Shown: positions 46,763 through 56,405 of the stretch, piece after piece | Layout of the letters: each line of letters begins with the position of its first letter | Numbering within the stretch: the first letter of the stretch is position 1 | Assembly: GCF_017743865.1 (NCBI RefSeq) | Contig: NZ_JAGHRJ010000001.1 | Span: forward strand, 372,001-436,000 | Direction of reading: 5' to 3' | DNA length: 64,000 nt | DNA from: Labrenzia sp. R4_2 | GTDB lineage: Bacteria; Pseudomonadota; Alphaproteobacteria; Rhizobiales; Stappiaceae | Made by a program: the position numbers and the translations under genes | Notes under the pieces: model-generated | Databases searched by the model: none | Seen by the model: the letters and a program-made list of their open reading frames with translations, nothing else | What the model was told of the DNA's origin: nothing

Positions 46763-46975
46763 AAACTTATCAAAAAAATTTGCCCTCACCGGTGGATCTA
46801 AATTGGGAACTCGGGTGATCATCTGCAAAGCACGAAGCGGTGAGCGGTTTGTGAAATCCTGAGAGCACACACCTTAAAGACGATGGTGTCCTGGCGATCG
46901 GTACCCGATCATCCTTGCAAACCGCCCGAAAGGTGCCGATGTTTGGAAGGCAGCTAAAGGAGGCTGACCAAACCG

Positions 46976-47599
46976 ATGGCAAGACCAAGGGAATTTGAGA
47001 CAGATGCAGCACTGAACAGTGCCATGAGCCTGTTCTGGGACCTTGGCTATGAGGAAGCGTCTCTTGCCCGTCTTCTGAAGACCATGAAGATCACAAGGGG
47101 ATCGTTCTATAAGGCGTTCAAGGACAAACACGCGGTCTATCTGGCAACGCTGGACCGCTATGATCGACAGGTCGTGTCTTCGACGGTTGCTTTTTTGGGT
47201 AACCCCGAAAACGGGTCCGGTCGGGACCGCATCCTTAGCCTTCTGACAAAAATCGCGGACATGGCCGAGACAGACGGCGATCGGCTCGGCTGTTTTTTAT
47301 GTAACGCCATGGCAGACAAGGGAGCGCAAGGCGGGGAGATCGAACAGAGGTTGCAGGCTATGGCCCTGCGGCTGGAAGCGGCCTTTCAAAAAGCCCTGGA
47401 AGATGATTTGACCCCGTCAGATCGTGCGGGCCACCGCGCCGGAGAAACAGCGCGGGCCCTGTTGGCGCTTTACTTTGGAATGCGTGTTTTGGGACGCGCC
47501 GGTCTCGCTGGCCGAATGGCGCGGGATTGCGTCACGCAAGCCGAAAACCTGATTGCCGGTATTACCGCATCCGGCGGGCGAGTTCCTGCAGCAGGCTAA
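46976..47599 (+). CDS. TetR-family transcriptional regulator
   Basis: The 207-residue regulator has an N-terminal helix-turn-helix (ALNSAMSLFWDLGYEEASLARLLKTMKITRGSFYKAFKDKHAVY). The ligand domain contains DRLGCFLCNAMAD, the C-terminal subgroup typical of AcuR/ComR-like regulators. AAGGAGG lies upstream of the ATG. Its stop overlaps the convergent pyroglutamyl peptidase gene by 38 bases. The target is unknown; the divergent YHS gene is the nearest candidate. Confidence 0.92.
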   Translation: MARPREFETDAALNSAMSLFWDLGYEEASLARLLKTMKITRGSFYKAFKDKHAVYLATLDRYDRQVVSSTVAFLGNPENGSGRDRILSLLTKIADMAETDGDRLGCFLCNAMADKGAQGGEIEQRLQAMALRLEAAFQKALEDDLTPSDRAGHRAGETARALLALYFGMRVLGRAGLAGRMARDCVTQAENLIAGITASGGRVPAAG

Positions 47600-48170
47600 C
47601 CGCAGCATTCTCAACCAAGGCAAGGGACGGGCGTGGATCCCATCTCGTCCGCGGCAGCGGCGGAACGTGGACGAAAATGCTCGGGATGCCGGACCCGATG
47701 GAATCCCACAGCGTGGCATTGCAAAGGTACGTCCCCGCATTCTGAGACACCTTTGTTGAGGCTCCCGATTGCCGCGCCGCTGTGGCCAGATGTCCGGCGG
47801 GAAGAGTTGCAGTACGCGCACGTTCGCCCTTCGGGTCGAGCTCCGGATTTCCGGGGCCTTTTCCGGCGCTGTCGAACCGGACTTGAATGGCCTTGTTAAC
47901 CGCACGGTTCTCCACGTTGATATCCTTCCGGGTGCCATCAACGCCGAAATGCACGATGGCATCTGGCTGGACTTCCCGGCGCAGCGCATCCGTAACGCTT
48001 GAGCGGGCCTCCCATGTCGTCGGCAGGACATCAAAGTGATAGGCGACGCCGTGCTGATGCACTCCGAGCCGCTTCGGGAGCCGTTTCATAAGGAGTTGCG
48101 TCGGATTGACAGGGGCCCCTGGAAAGGGGGTGAAACCGGTTACAAGTATCGTTTTTTGAGTATTCTTCAT
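47562..48170 (-). CDS. pcp: Pyroglutamyl-peptidase I
   Basis: This 202-residue cytosolic cysteine peptidase of family C15 removes N-terminal pyroglutamate. Motifs are ILVTGFTPFPGAPVNPT at the N-terminus, the Cys nucleophile in NAGTYLCNATLW and the catalytic His in SIFVHVPPLP. It begins 8 bases after the MeaB stop, so the two are cotranscribed. Its 3' end overlaps the convergent TetR gene. Confidence 0.92.
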   Translation of the reverse strand: MKNTQKTILVTGFTPFPGAPVNPTQLLMKRLPKRLGVHQHGVAYHFDVLPTTWEARSSVTDALRREVQPDAIVHFGVDGTRKDINVENRAVNKAIQVRFDSAGKGPGNPELDPKGERARTATLPAGHLATAARQSGASTKVSQNAGTYLCNATLWDSIGSGIPSIFVHVPPLPRTRWDPRPSLALVENAAVSLLQELARRMR

Positions 48171-48178
48171 AAATTAAA

Positions 48179-49174
48179 TCAATCGTTTAAGCCCATAAGG
48201 GTGGATAGTTCATCAACGGCTACGGACACGGCGGTTGTGCCGTCGCGCACATCTGCTTCCAAGGTCTTCAGCCGGTTGGCGGTCTTCTGATTTGTTTTCA
48301 GAGATTCCATCAGGCGTTGTTGCAGTGTATCCCACATCCACGACACTTGCTGGTCTGCACGGCGTTTTTGCCATTCTCCGCTTGCGGTCATGCGTTCGCG
48401 GTAAACCGTGATCTGCTCCCACATATGGTCCAGACCTTCATTGGCAAGCCCGGAGATCGTGATCACAGGCGGGCTCCAGGTCGGCGTTTTCGGAGCCAGA
48501 ATATGCAATGCGGCGCGGTAGTCAGAGGCTGCAGCTCTTGCCCTGGTGGCGCCATCGCCATCCGCCTTGTTCACGGCAATCATATCGGCGATTTCAAGGA
48601 CGCCCTTCTTGATGCCTTGGAGCTCGTCGCCCGCTCCAGGCAACATCAGCACAAGAAAGAAATCGACCATATCGGCAACCGTTGTCTCCGATTGCCCGAT
48701 GCCAACGGTTTCGACGAGAATGACATCGAAACCGGCAGCTTCGCAGAGGAGCATCGTTTCCCGTGTTTTGGCTGCAACGCCGCCCAAAGTGCCAGCGGAC
48801 GGCGACGGCCGGATAAAGGCATTCCGGTCGACGGCAAGCCGGGCCATCCGGGTCTTGTCGCCGAGAATAGAGCCCCCAGTGCGTGTGGACGACGGGTCGA
48901 CTGCCAGAACCGCGACCTTGTGGCCAGCTGCCGTGAGATTGGACCCGAAGGTGTCGATCGTGGTCGATTTCCCGGCGCCTGGAACACCGGTGATGCCGAC
49001 GCGAAGCGCCTTGCCGGTCCGAGGCAGGACTTCCTGCACCAGTTCCCGGGCGATCTTGCGGTGCTCCGGTTTTTTGGATTCAACAAGCGTGATTGCGCGG
49101 GCAAGCGCTGCCCGGTTGCCTGATATCAATTGTCCGGCAAGGTGCCTTGGATCGGGTAAGGTCCTATGAGTCAT
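48179..49174 (-). CDS. meaB: MeaB/ArgK-type P-loop GTPase (methylmalonyl-CoA mutase chaperone)
   Basis: The 331-residue G3E-family GTPase has Walker A GVPGAGKST (63-71), DPSSTRTGGSILGDKTRM, the VETVGIGQSE switch and the NKADG base-specificity motif. MeaB protects and loads cobalamin into methylmalonyl-CoA mutase. The mutase is not in this window. Pairing with pcp is unusual and the two share a transcript. Confidence 0.93.
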   Translation of the reverse strand: MTHRTLPDPRHLAGQLISGNRAALARAITLVESKKPEHRKIARELVQEVLPRTGKALRVGITGVPGAGKSTTIDTFGSNLTAAGHKVAVLAVDPSSTRTGGSILGDKTRMARLAVDRNAFIRPSPSAGTLGGVAAKTRETMLLCEAAGFDVILVETVGIGQSETTVADMVDFFLVLMLPGAGDELQGIKKGVLEIADMIAVNKADGDGATRARAAASDYRAALHILAPKTPTWSPPVITISGLANEGLDHMWEQITVYRERMTASGEWQKRRADQQVSWMWDTLQQRLMESLKTNQKTANRLKTLEADVRDGTTAVSVAVDELSTLMGLND

Positions 49175-49287
49175 AGGACCATGGCTTTACGCCAAGAATC
49201 AGCAAAGGTCACCAGCAACGTTTGGACGAGGAATGCTCGCCGCAAAGGCTGCAGCATTCCGCAAGCCAGTTCGTTTAGAGTCCGAAC

Positions 49288-49875
49288 CTAGGTCTTTGGT
49301 GTCCAAAGGATGCGCTGCAATTGCGCGTCGAACAGTTCCTGGGCTGGTGGCAGCACATCGAACGGACCGGTGTATCCCGGTATGGCGTAGACCAGTTCGA
49401 CATTCGGATGGCCGGTTGACTCGCAGATTGCCATACCCCGCCACAAGTTGCGCCCGATGCGACAGTCAGCGCGCGCGGTGCCGATCTCCGCGAAGGTCAT
49501 TCCGATGCGCTCGCCATTAGGGCCCTGCAAATGGTGGGTGACACCGTGAACGGTGCGCACCTTGCCATTCTGTCCCTTGAAAACCTGCAAGACCTGAAAA
49601 CCGTCAGTGTTGAAGGCGGCCAATGCCCATTCTGTGTTGTTTTCAACAGCGGTCTGAATGCCCTCGGTGGTAAAGCCGGGAAGGGAGGCCTCAATCGCTT
49701 TTGGTGCATAAGCCGTTTCTGCGGTGATGCCGCCAACCCGGTCTTCGGTGATTTGCAACAGGGTGACATTGGATGTCCGGAACGCAGCTTCCGGGGCTGC
49801 AAGGTCCGCAGACGGCGTACAGGCTGTGGTCAGAAAAGCGGAAATCAGAAGGAACGCAACAATCGGCGAACGCAT
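49288..49875 (-). CDS. Predicted lipoprotein, DUF1131 (YfeY-like)
   Basis: The 195-residue protein has a signal ending in a lipobox (LTTACTPS), so the mature N-terminus is Cys. The body resembles DUF1131 (ITEDRVGGITAETAYAPKAIEASLPGF; WALAAFNTDGFQVLQVFKG; RIGRNLWRGMAIC). E. coli YfeY, in the same family, is sigma-E-dependent and otherwise uncharacterised. The ATG at 49875 has GGAG ten bases upstream. It is a single gene with 113 bases after it before MeaB. Confidence 0.8.
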   Translation of the reverse strand: MRSPIVAFLLISAFLTTACTPSADLAAPEAAFRTSNVTLLQITEDRVGGITAETAYAPKAIEASLPGFTTEGIQTAVENNTEWALAAFNTDGFQVLQVFKGQNGKVRTVHGVTHHLQGPNGERIGMTFAEIGTARADCRIGRNLWRGMAICESTGHPNVELVYAIPGYTGPFDVLPPAQELFDAQLQRILWTPKT

Positions 49876-50031
49876 AAACAAGATACTCCATCGGCCATGG
49901 GAACAGGCAATTTCACGACGCGGGTTTTAGCATCACCAATGGGATCGAGGAAACCATCCGCTCGTCAGTTTTAACACTCTTCACAGGGCATTTTGTCTCA
50001 ATCATCCGAACCGGCAGACGGGCTGGTGATC

Positions 50032-50613
50032 TCAGGTTTCGTCCTTCTTGATCCACTTGGGTGTCGATCGCGGAGAATATCGTTCAAACAGCGCAATGAG
50101 GTCTTCTGGCGCGCCCGCGATCTGCGCCATGTTCCGCATTTCGTTCTTGGTGAAGCCTTCCTGTGTCTGATGATCCAGGAAGGCAATCAGGTGATCGTAA
50201 TAGCCATTGATGTTGAGAAATCCGCAGGGCTTTTGATGGTAGCCCAGCTGACCCCAGGTCCAGACCTCAAAGATCTCTTCCAGCGTACCGACGCCGCCGG
50301 GCAAGGCAATAAAGCCATCTGACAGGTCCGCCATCATGGCCTTGCGCTCGTGCATGGACTTGACGAGGTGCAGTTCGGTCAGCCCCTGATGCTCGATCTC
50401 CTTTTCCTTTAGCGAATGCGGAAGAACGCCGATCACCGCGCCGCCAGCTTCCAGAGCTGCATCGGCAACGCTTCCCATCAAGCCGACCCGCGCCCCGCCA
50501 TAGACCAGCCGCATGCCTTTTTCGGCAATGGCCTTGCCGGTTGCTTTTGCCGCGTCGTTGTAGTCTTCCAGCGCGCCGTAACTTGACCCGCAGAACACGC
50601 AAATCGATTTCAT
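50032..50613 (-). CDS. LOG-family nucleotide 5'-monophosphate phosphoribohydrolase
   Basis: The 193-residue enzyme of the TIGR00730/LOG family releases ribose 5-phosphate from nucleotide monophosphates, including cytokinin precursors in plants. The catalytic signature is present: RLVYGGARVGLMGSVADAAL, MHERKAMM and PGGVGTLEEIFEVWTWGQLGYHQKP. GGAG lies seven bases before the ATG at 50613. It follows the M20 peptidase gene by 60 bases on the same strand. Confidence 0.92.
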   Translation of the reverse strand: MKSICVFCGSSYGALEDYNDAAKATGKAIAEKGMRLVYGGARVGLMGSVADAALEAGGAVIGVLPHSLKEKEIEHQGLTELHLVKSMHERKAMMADLSDGFIALPGGVGTLEEIFEVWTWGQLGYHQKPCGFLNINGYYDHLIAFLDHQTQEGFTKNEMRNMAQIAGAPEDLIALFERYSPRSTPKWIKKDET

Positions 50614-50673
50614 GGTTTTCTCCGAACTGGGAATTCCGGCCGCCACTTGGCGGCCGGAGACTTGAGCTCAACT

Positions 50674-52062
50674 TCAGTCCTTTGCAAGCTCATCGAGAAC
50701 CCGCGCCCAGGACCGGATGCCCTTGTGGAAGCTCTTGAGGTTGTATTTTTCGTTCGGCGAGTGGATCTGGTCGTCCTCAAGGCCGAAGCCGATCAGCAAG
50801 GAATCCATGCCGAGCATCCGCTTGAAATCTCCAACAATCGGAATGGACCCGCCCATACCGGTGAGCGCTGCGTCCTTGCCCCACTCATCTTTCAAGGCCT
50901 TTTTGCCTTTCTCCAGAACCGGCATCGCGAAGTCGAGCCGGAGCGCCGGGCTGCCGTCCTTGGAGATGAATTCGACCGAACAGTCTGCCGGGATCTTGGA
51001 GCGGACATAGGCGCGGAACGCGTCCTGGATCTTTTCCGGATCCTGATCGCCGACCAGGCGGAATGTGAATTTCGCATGGGCTTCGGCCGGAATGACAGTC
51101 TTCGTGCCAGCGCCCTGGTAGCCGCCCCACATGCCGTTGACCTCACAGGTCGGGCGGGTCCACAGGTGCTCCAGCGGGGTGCGGTCGTTTTCGCCGCGCG
51201 GGTATTTCAGGCCGACATCGCCGAGGAACTCCTCGACATCAAAGCCGAGCTTGTCCCACATCGCCGTGACCTCTTCCGGCATGTCGATGACGCCGTCATA
51301 AAAGCCTGGCAACGTAATCTTGCCGTTCTCATCGTGGAGGCCTGCAATGATGTTGGCAACGATGTGGTTCGGGTTCTGCGCCGACCCGCCATAGGACCCG
51401 GAGTGCAGGTCCCGGCTGGCAGCCCTGACGATGATTTCGTCGCCGACCATGCCGCGCAGCATGACGGAAATCGCCGGAGTATCGGCGTCCCATTGACCCG
51501 TGTCACACACCAGCGCCATGTCGCAGGAGAGTTCGTCCTTGTTGGCTTCCAGGAACGGATGCAGGGACGGAGAGCCGGATTCTTCCTCGCCCTCGAACAG
51601 GATGGATACATCGACCGGCAGATCTCCGGTTTCAGCGATGAAGGCGCGGGCCGCTTCCACGAAGGTCATCAGCTGGCCCTTGTCATCGGCAGCTCCGCGC
51701 GCAACGATGATCTTGGTCCCGTCTTCCTTCGTTTCGATCGCAGGGTCGAACGGATCCCGGTTCCAAAGGTTCAGCGGATCGACCGGTTGGACATCGTAGT
51801 GGCCGTAAAACAGAACATGCGGACCAGGCTTACCGGATTTGCGGTGTCCGACGACCATCGGATGGCCTTCCGTATCGCGCACGGAGGCCTCAATCCCGAT
51901 GTCGTTCAATTCTTTCGCCAGCCACTCGGCAGCTTCCCGGCACGGAGCCTTGAATTCCGGGTCGGTGGAGATGGACTTGATTTTGAGGAGTTCAAACAGG
52001 CGATCGAGACTGTTGTCCAGGTCGGCATCAATGCGCGCCAATACCTTGTCGATGGAACTCAT
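50674..52062 (-). CDS. M20-family dipeptidase
   Basis: The 462-residue metallopeptidase has zinc-site motifs LFYGHYDVQPVDPLNLW, ARGAADDKGQLM and FEGEEESGSPSL. The M20 dimerisation domain includes SRDLHSGSYGGSAQNPNHIV. The length and these motifs match ArgE/DapE-related dipeptidases of the carnosinase type. It likely cleaves dipeptides in the cytosol. It probably shares a transcript with the LOG gene. Confidence 0.93.
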   Translation of the reverse strand: MSSIDKVLARIDADLDNSLDRLFELLKIKSISTDPEFKAPCREAAEWLAKELNDIGIEASVRDTEGHPMVVGHRKSGKPGPHVLFYGHYDVQPVDPLNLWNRDPFDPAIETKEDGTKIIVARGAADDKGQLMTFVEAARAFIAETGDLPVDVSILFEGEEESGSPSLHPFLEANKDELSCDMALVCDTGQWDADTPAISVMLRGMVGDEIIVRAASRDLHSGSYGGSAQNPNHIVANIIAGLHDENGKITLPGFYDGVIDMPEEVTAMWDKLGFDVEEFLGDVGLKYPRGENDRTPLEHLWTRPTCEVNGMWGGYQGAGTKTVIPAEAHAKFTFRLVGDQDPEKIQDAFRAYVRSKIPADCSVEFISKDGSPALRLDFAMPVLEKGKKALKDEWGKDAALTGMGGSIPIVGDFKRMLGMDSLLIGFGLEDDQIHSPNEKYNLKSFHKGIRSWARVLDELAKD

Positions 52063-52167
52063 GACATGTCCTTAAATTATGAAACAGGATGTGAAAGGCC
52101 GGCTCACAAGCGGCCTTGAGAAGGGCATAAAAGGCCACAAGATCGGGCGGGGCGCAATGCGTTTTCC

Positions 52168-53118
52168 TTAAGCGCTTGCCGCCGCTGGGGAAGTCTTGAG
52201 ACCGTTGCGGGCGGTGACCATCACCTCCACGCGGGTTGGCCCGACAACGTCTTCAAGCCGCCCCGATACTTTGTCCTTGAAAAGGTCGACGTCATGGGCC
52301 TCGATGGGCTTAAGCGGATCAATGTAGATGGCGGCATAATGCATGCGCCCAGCTTGTAGCACCGCAACCCGATGCAGCTTGTAACCGTGTTCTTTTGCAA
52401 GATCGCGGGCAACGCGGGATACCTTTGAGTAAGTCTTTCGTGGCGCGCTGGTGCCGGACAGGTCGGCCAGTGTGGAGCGGAACGAAGAGAGTGGCTGCCA
52501 TATGATCACCAGGATCAGCAGCACCACAATCACCGCGTCGCCAATCGGCACATAAGGTCCAAAAGGCGTGTCTTGCAAGAAGGGCAGAGACAGGAGTGCA
52601 GCGCCAGTGCCGACGCTCAAGGCCCCGTCAATCATGGCGGCCCGGGATTCGGTTTTCAGCACCGCGCTGCGCTGGCCGGTCTTGCGGTATGCGCGGTGAT
52701 AATTGAAGGCAAGGGCAAGACAGATTGCCACAATGACTACCGAGTAGATGACTATCGGTCCGAAGACCAGTTCCGGCACGTCGCCGCCAGTGAAAAACGT
52801 CCAGATCTTGGTTCCCGAGACAAAACCTGCAAACACCAGGATGCCAATCAGAATGAGGCTGCGGAAGGTAACATAAAGGACCTCATCGAAGTCATGCCCC
52901 CAGGGGCGGCTGCGGGTGGCGGGTAGACCGACGCGCGCGCCAATCCGCGCAGCAGCAATCGCTGAAACGAAGTTGACGGCCGAATAAAGCCCATCCACGA
53001 GCATGGCGTCCGAGCGGGACAGCCAGGATGCCAGAATGCCGGCAAACGCCATGAACAGGTTCGACCATTTCCCGACGGTCAAGGCACGCTGCTCGATCAG
53101 CAGTTCCGGGGACGCCAT
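52168..53118 (-). CDS. Cation diffusion facilitator family transporter
   Basis: The 316-residue transporter has six helices with membrane metal sites replaced from the canonical HxxxD: SDAMLVDGLYSAVNF in helix 2 and ESRAAMIDGALSVGTG in helix 5, each keeping Asp. The C-terminal cytosolic domain continues to VEVMVTAR. Substitution of Ser/Met for His favours Mn2+ or Fe2+ over Zn2+; this is inference. It starts 19 bases after the HerA-like gene, forming an operon with it. Confidence 0.9.
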   Translation of the reverse strand: MASPELLIEQRALTVGKWSNLFMAFAGILASWLSRSDAMLVDGLYSAVNFVSAIAAARIGARVGLPATRSRPWGHDFDEVLYVTFRSLILIGILVFAGFVSGTKIWTFFTGGDVPELVFGPIVIYSVVIVAICLALAFNYHRAYRKTGQRSAVLKTESRAAMIDGALSVGTGAALLSLPFLQDTPFGPYVPIGDAVIVVLLILVIIWQPLSSFRSTLADLSGTSAPRKTYSKVSRVARDLAKEHGYKLHRVAVLQAGRMHYAAIYIDPLKPIEAHDVDLFKDKVSGRLEDVVGPTRVEVMVTARNGLKTSPAAASA

Positions 53119-53137
53119 CGCCGTTTCTCCGTTCTTA

Positions 53138-54697
53138 TCAATTGCCGCGTTTCAAGGATCCCATCAGACCGCGCACGAGGGCACGTCCAAGCGATGTACC
53201 GAAGCTTCGGGCAGCTGACTTCAAACCGGCTTCGAAAGCCGTGTCTCGCTGGCTGCGCCGCTGCGTCCGCCGCTGGCGGCTCTGCCGGCGCGGACGGTCG
53301 TCACGTCCAAAATCCGGCAATTGAAAACCCGACCGCGTGCGGCGCGGCTCGCCATGTTTTTCCGCGAACTTATCGTCCTTTTCCGCCTGCCTTTGTTCCA
53401 TCCGCTGGGTCTCTTCGGCCCGGTTCATCAGGACTTCATAGGCAGACACCCGGTCTCTTTGACGCTCATAGAGCCCGAAGACGGGGCTGGACTGGATTAA
53501 GGTCCTTCGTTCCGCTTGGGTGATTGGCCCGAGTTGTGAACAGGGCGGCCGGATCAGCGTGCGCTGAACGATGGAGGGAATGCCCTTGCCTTCGAGTGTC
53601 GAGACCAGTGCTTCGCCAACGCCAAGTTCGGTAATAACACGCTCCGTATCAAGATCCGGGTTGGGCCGGAAGGTTTCGGCTGCCGCCCGCACCGCCTTTT
53701 GATCGCGCGGCGTGAACGCGCGCAGGGCATGCTGGATCCGGTTGCCGAGCTGCGCCAGCACAGTCTCGGGGATGTCCAGCGGGTTTTGCGTGACGAAATA
53801 GACCCCGACCCCCTTGGAGCGGATCAGACGCACCACCTGTTCCACTTTTTCCAGAAGCGCTTTGGGAGCGCCGTTGAACAGAAGATGCGCTTCGTCGAAG
53901 AAGAAAACGAGCTTCGGCTTGTCCGGATCTCCAACTTCAGGCAGTTCTTCAAAGAGTTCGGAGAGCAACCAAAGCAGGAACACGGCATAAAGACGCGGCG
54001 CCGTCATTAGCTTGTCGGCAGCCAGGATATTCACCATGCCGCGGCCGTCCGGGGCCGTGCGGATGAAGTCGCGGATGTCGAGCGCCGGTTCACCGAAGAA
54101 GTGCTCGCCACCCTGACGCTCCAACACCAACAGTCGCCGCTGGATGGCACCAATCGAGGATTTCGAGACGTTGCCATAGACGGTGGACAGCTCGGAGGCC
54201 CGCTCAGCCACATGGGTCAGCATGGCCCTCAAATCCTTCAGATCGAGGAGCAGCAGGCCTTCGTCATCGGCGAGCTCAAATAGGACGTTAAGCACGCCTT
54301 CCTGAGTGTCGTTCAGCTCCAAAAGCCGGGCCAGGAGCAGGGGGCCGATTTCCGATACGGTCGTGCGGATCGGGTGGCCTTGTTTGCCGAGCAGATCCCA
54401 AAAGGCCGTCGGTACGGCCTCATAGTCGTAAGTCTTGTCGATCCCGACTTCTTTGGCACGCTTTTCCAGGAAATCCTTGGAGGTGCCGGCTGCTGCGAGA
54501 CCTGAAAGATCCCCTTTGATATCGGAGCAGAACACCGGCACTCCGGCTTTGGAAAATCCTTCTGCAAGGATCTGCAGCGAAACAGTTTTGCCGGTTCCAG
54601 TTGCCCCAGCAATCAGGCCGTGGCGGTTGGCCAGTTTCAACGAAAGCGTTTCATCCTTGCCGCTGTATCCAACAAAAATTTGACTGTCCTTACTCAC
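53138..54697 (-). CDS. HerA-like ATPase (DUF853, YjgR type)
   Basis: The 519-residue protein has a FtsK/HerA P-loop fold: Walker A GATGTGKT (31-38), SDIKGDLSG, Walker [12 protein letters not shown], and [29 protein letters not shown] (arginine-finger region). The C-terminal 60 residues are extremely basic ([15 protein letters not shown]), likely contacting nucleic acid. The biological role of DUF853 is not known. It is the first gene of a pair with the CDF transporter. Confidence 0.9.
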   Translation of the reverse strand: MSKDSQIFVGYSGKDETLSLKLANRHGLIAGATGTGKTVSLQILAEGFSKAGVPVFCSDIKGDLSGLAAAGTSKDFLEKRAKEVGIDKTYDYEAVPTAFWDLLGKQGHPIRTTVSEIGPLLLARLLELNDTQEGVLNVLFELADDEGLLLLDLKDLRAMLTHVAERASELSTVYGNVSKSSIGAIQRRLLVLERQGGEHFFGEPALDIRDFIRTAPDGRGMVNILAADKLMTAPRLYAVFLLWLLSELFEELPEVGDPDKPKLVFFFDEAHLLFNGAPKALLEKVEQVVRLIRSKGVGVYFVTQNPLDIPETVLAQLGNRIQHALRAFTPRDQKAVRAAAETFRPNPDLDTERVITELGVGEALVSTLEGKGIPSIVQRTLIRPPCSQLGPITQAERRTLIQSSPVFGLYERQRDRVSAYEVLMNRAEETQRMEQRQAEKDDKFAEKHGEPRRTRSGFQLPDFGRDDRPRRQSRQRRTQRRSQRDTAFEAGLKSAARSFGTSLGRALVRGLMGSLKRGN

Positions 54698-54861
54698 ATT
54701 CGTCCCCCGAATCCGTCCCTTACGAAAACAACCTAGCCCAGTCTTTTGAAAATTGCGCGTGTTAGACCAAATGCCGTCGACGAAGCTGTCATCGAGCCTG
54801 TATAGGGAGGCAACTTCAAACTTGCCGGAGGTTCCCGGCGCAATCTTCAGGACGTGACAAC

Positions 54862-55251
54862 ATGCAAGAACTAATCAGCCGCATCATGGCAAGAGCGGGC
54901 ATCGAACAGCAGCAGGCCGAGGATGGTCTCGGGATTATCCTGGGCTTTTTGAACAAGGAAGCACCGGCAGAAAAAATGCAGCAGGTGCTCGATGCTTTGC
55001 CGGGCGCTGCCGATCTTCTGGCCGCGCGGGCAGGAACCAGTGGCGGAGGCCTTCTGGGCGGCCTTGGCAACATGATGGGTGGCACAATGGGGGCGATGGC
55101 AGCGCTCAACGAGCTCAACAAAGCGGGGCTCGGCATGGGTGAAATACAAGGGCTTGTCAAAGAACTCGTCTCTTATGCTAAAGAAAAAGCCGGGGATGAC
55201 GTTGTTGATGAGGTTATTGCGAAAATTCCGGGACTGAGCCAGATCGTCTAA
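54862..55251 (+). CDS. DUF2267/DUF2780-like small protein
   Basis: The 129-residue protein opens with [30 protein letters not shown], followed by a Gly-rich stretch ([20 protein letters not shown]) and a helical C-terminus that keeps [13 protein letters not shown]. The two helices around LPGAADLL resemble DUF2267 proteins. The function is unknown. It lies 44 bases before a DUF4332 gene, and both are upstream of one terminator, so they form an operon. Confidence 0.75.
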   Translation: MQELISRIMARAGIEQQQAEDGLGIILGFLNKEAPAEKMQQVLDALPGAADLLAARAGTSGGGLLGGLGNMMGGTMGAMAALNELNKAGLGMGEIQGLVKELVSYAKEKAGDDVVDEVIAKIPGLSQIV

Positions 55252-55295
55252 CTGCCCCAGGGTTCGGCCGCCGGTGCAACGGGAGTGAATTGAGG

Positions 55296-55703
55296 ATGTC
55301 TTATTCCATCGATGAGATCGAGGGCATCGGCCCGACATATGCGGCCAAACTCGGCGAAATCGGCATCAAGACAACGGAAGCGTATCTTGAGCGGGCGAAG
55401 GACCCGAAGGGCCGCAAGGCGCTGGAAGAGGAAACCGGCATTGACGGCAAGCGCATCCTCAAATGGGCCAACATGGCCGATCTGATGCGCATCAGCGGCG
55501 TTGGCGAAGAGTATTCCGAGCTTCTGGAAGCGGCCGGTGTGGACACCGTCAAGGAACTCAAGCACCGCAACGCCGCGAACCTTGCCGCGAAAATGAAAGA
55601 AGTGAACGACGAAAAGAGTCTCGTGCGCCAGGTGCCGAGCGAGACCCAGGTCACAAAGTGGGTCGATCAGGCCAAGGACCTTGCCCCGATGATGACCTAC
55701 TGA
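55296..55703 (+). CDS. DUF4332 helix-hairpin-helix protein
   Basis: The 135-residue protein consists of paired helix-hairpin-helix units: IDEIEGIGPTYAAKLGEIGIKTTEAYL and LMRISGVGEEYSELLEAAGVDTVKELKHR, the DUF4332 arrangement. These units usually bind DNA non-specifically, and none of an endonuclease domain is present. ATG at 55296 follows GGGAG at 10 bases; a TTG at 55290 is also possible. It is the last gene before a strong terminator. Confidence 0.85.
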   Translation: MSYSIDEIEGIGPTYAAKLGEIGIKTTEAYLERAKDPKGRKALEEETGIDGKRILKWANMADLMRISGVGEEYSELLEAAGVDTVKELKHRNAANLAAKMKEVNDEKSLVRQVPSETQVTKWVDQAKDLAPMMTY

Positions 55704-55733
55704 TCGTTCCGGTCAGTCCATCTGTTTTGCAGC

Positions 55734-55765
55734 GGGCGCGCCATCGGCGCGCCCGTTTGTTTTTC
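55734..55765 (+). terminator. Intrinsic terminator after DUF4332 gene
   Basis: The perfect 9-bp stem GGGCGCGCC/GGCGCGCCC (extendable by one C-G pair) with an ATC loop is followed by GTTTGTTTTT. Confidence 0.95.
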
Positions 55766-55796
55766 AGAAACGTTGCATAGGTGTTTTAGGCAAGGT

Positions 55797-56375
55797 TCAA
55801 AGCGAGGCGCTTGTTGGCGCGGAAGCCAGGACACGTTCGGCGCGCCAGTCTTCAAGCGGTTTTGCGGGAGCGATTTCCTCCACCAGCCCTGTTGCGACAT
55901 CATAAAGGGTCGCCGAGATAGAGATCCCGCCGGGCACCTGTACAGCCGCGCAGAGGCGGTCGATATCGCCCATCAAGTCGGACCTTTGATCGTGGATCGC
56001 ATATTCCGAGACGTCGATGCCCATCTTTTCTTTCATCATTGCCTGCATTTCCGGCTGCGCCAGCCTTTGCGCGCCGCACTGCGTGTGTTGCATGAGAATG
56101 ACGTTGAACCTCGGTTCCTGGCCATTTGTTGCCGCGCGAACCAGCGCCGCCAGGGTCGCGACCTCCTCGATTACAGCACGGGTTACCCGCCCGCCGGTAT
56201 TTCGGATTACGACGGCGTCTCCAAGTTCGAGCCCGAAGAGATGAGCCGGGTCGGTGCGGGCATCAAGGCAAGCGATGATGAGGGTTTGCAGTGTCGGCAA
56301 TATGGGCAGATCCGCCTTATCGAAACTGGAGGCAAACGCCTTGTTGCGGTTAAGGAGCTCTGATTGCGGGGTCAT
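55797..56375 (-). CDS. Beta-class carbonic anhydrase
   Basis: The 192-residue enzyme interconverts CO2 and bicarbonate. Zinc ligands Cys36, Asp38 (CLDAR), His97 and Cys100 (HTQCG) are in beta-class spacing, with Arg40 paired to Asp38. The ATG at 56375 follows AAGGA; a TTG further upstream is less likely. Standard beta-CA proteins of this small clade lack the C-terminal extension. It lies 30 bases after the NmrA gene and may be cotranscribed with it. Confidence 0.9.
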   Translation of the reverse strand: MTPQSELLNRNKAFASSFDKADLPILPTLQTLIIACLDARTDPAHLFGLELGDAVVIRNTGGRVTRAVIEEVATLAALVRAATNGQEPRFNVILMQHTQCGAQRLAQPEMQAMMKEKMGIDVSEYAIHDQRSDLMGDIDRLCAAVQVPGGISISATLYDVATGLVEEIAPAKPLEDWRAERVLASAPTSASL

Positions 56376-56405
56376 AGGGGATAATCCTTGTCGGTTCAAA
56401 GTGGC

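Noticed and set aside
50647..52119. 490-codon plus-strand frame across the M20 peptidase
   Set aside because: Antisense shadow of a conserved peptidase gene.
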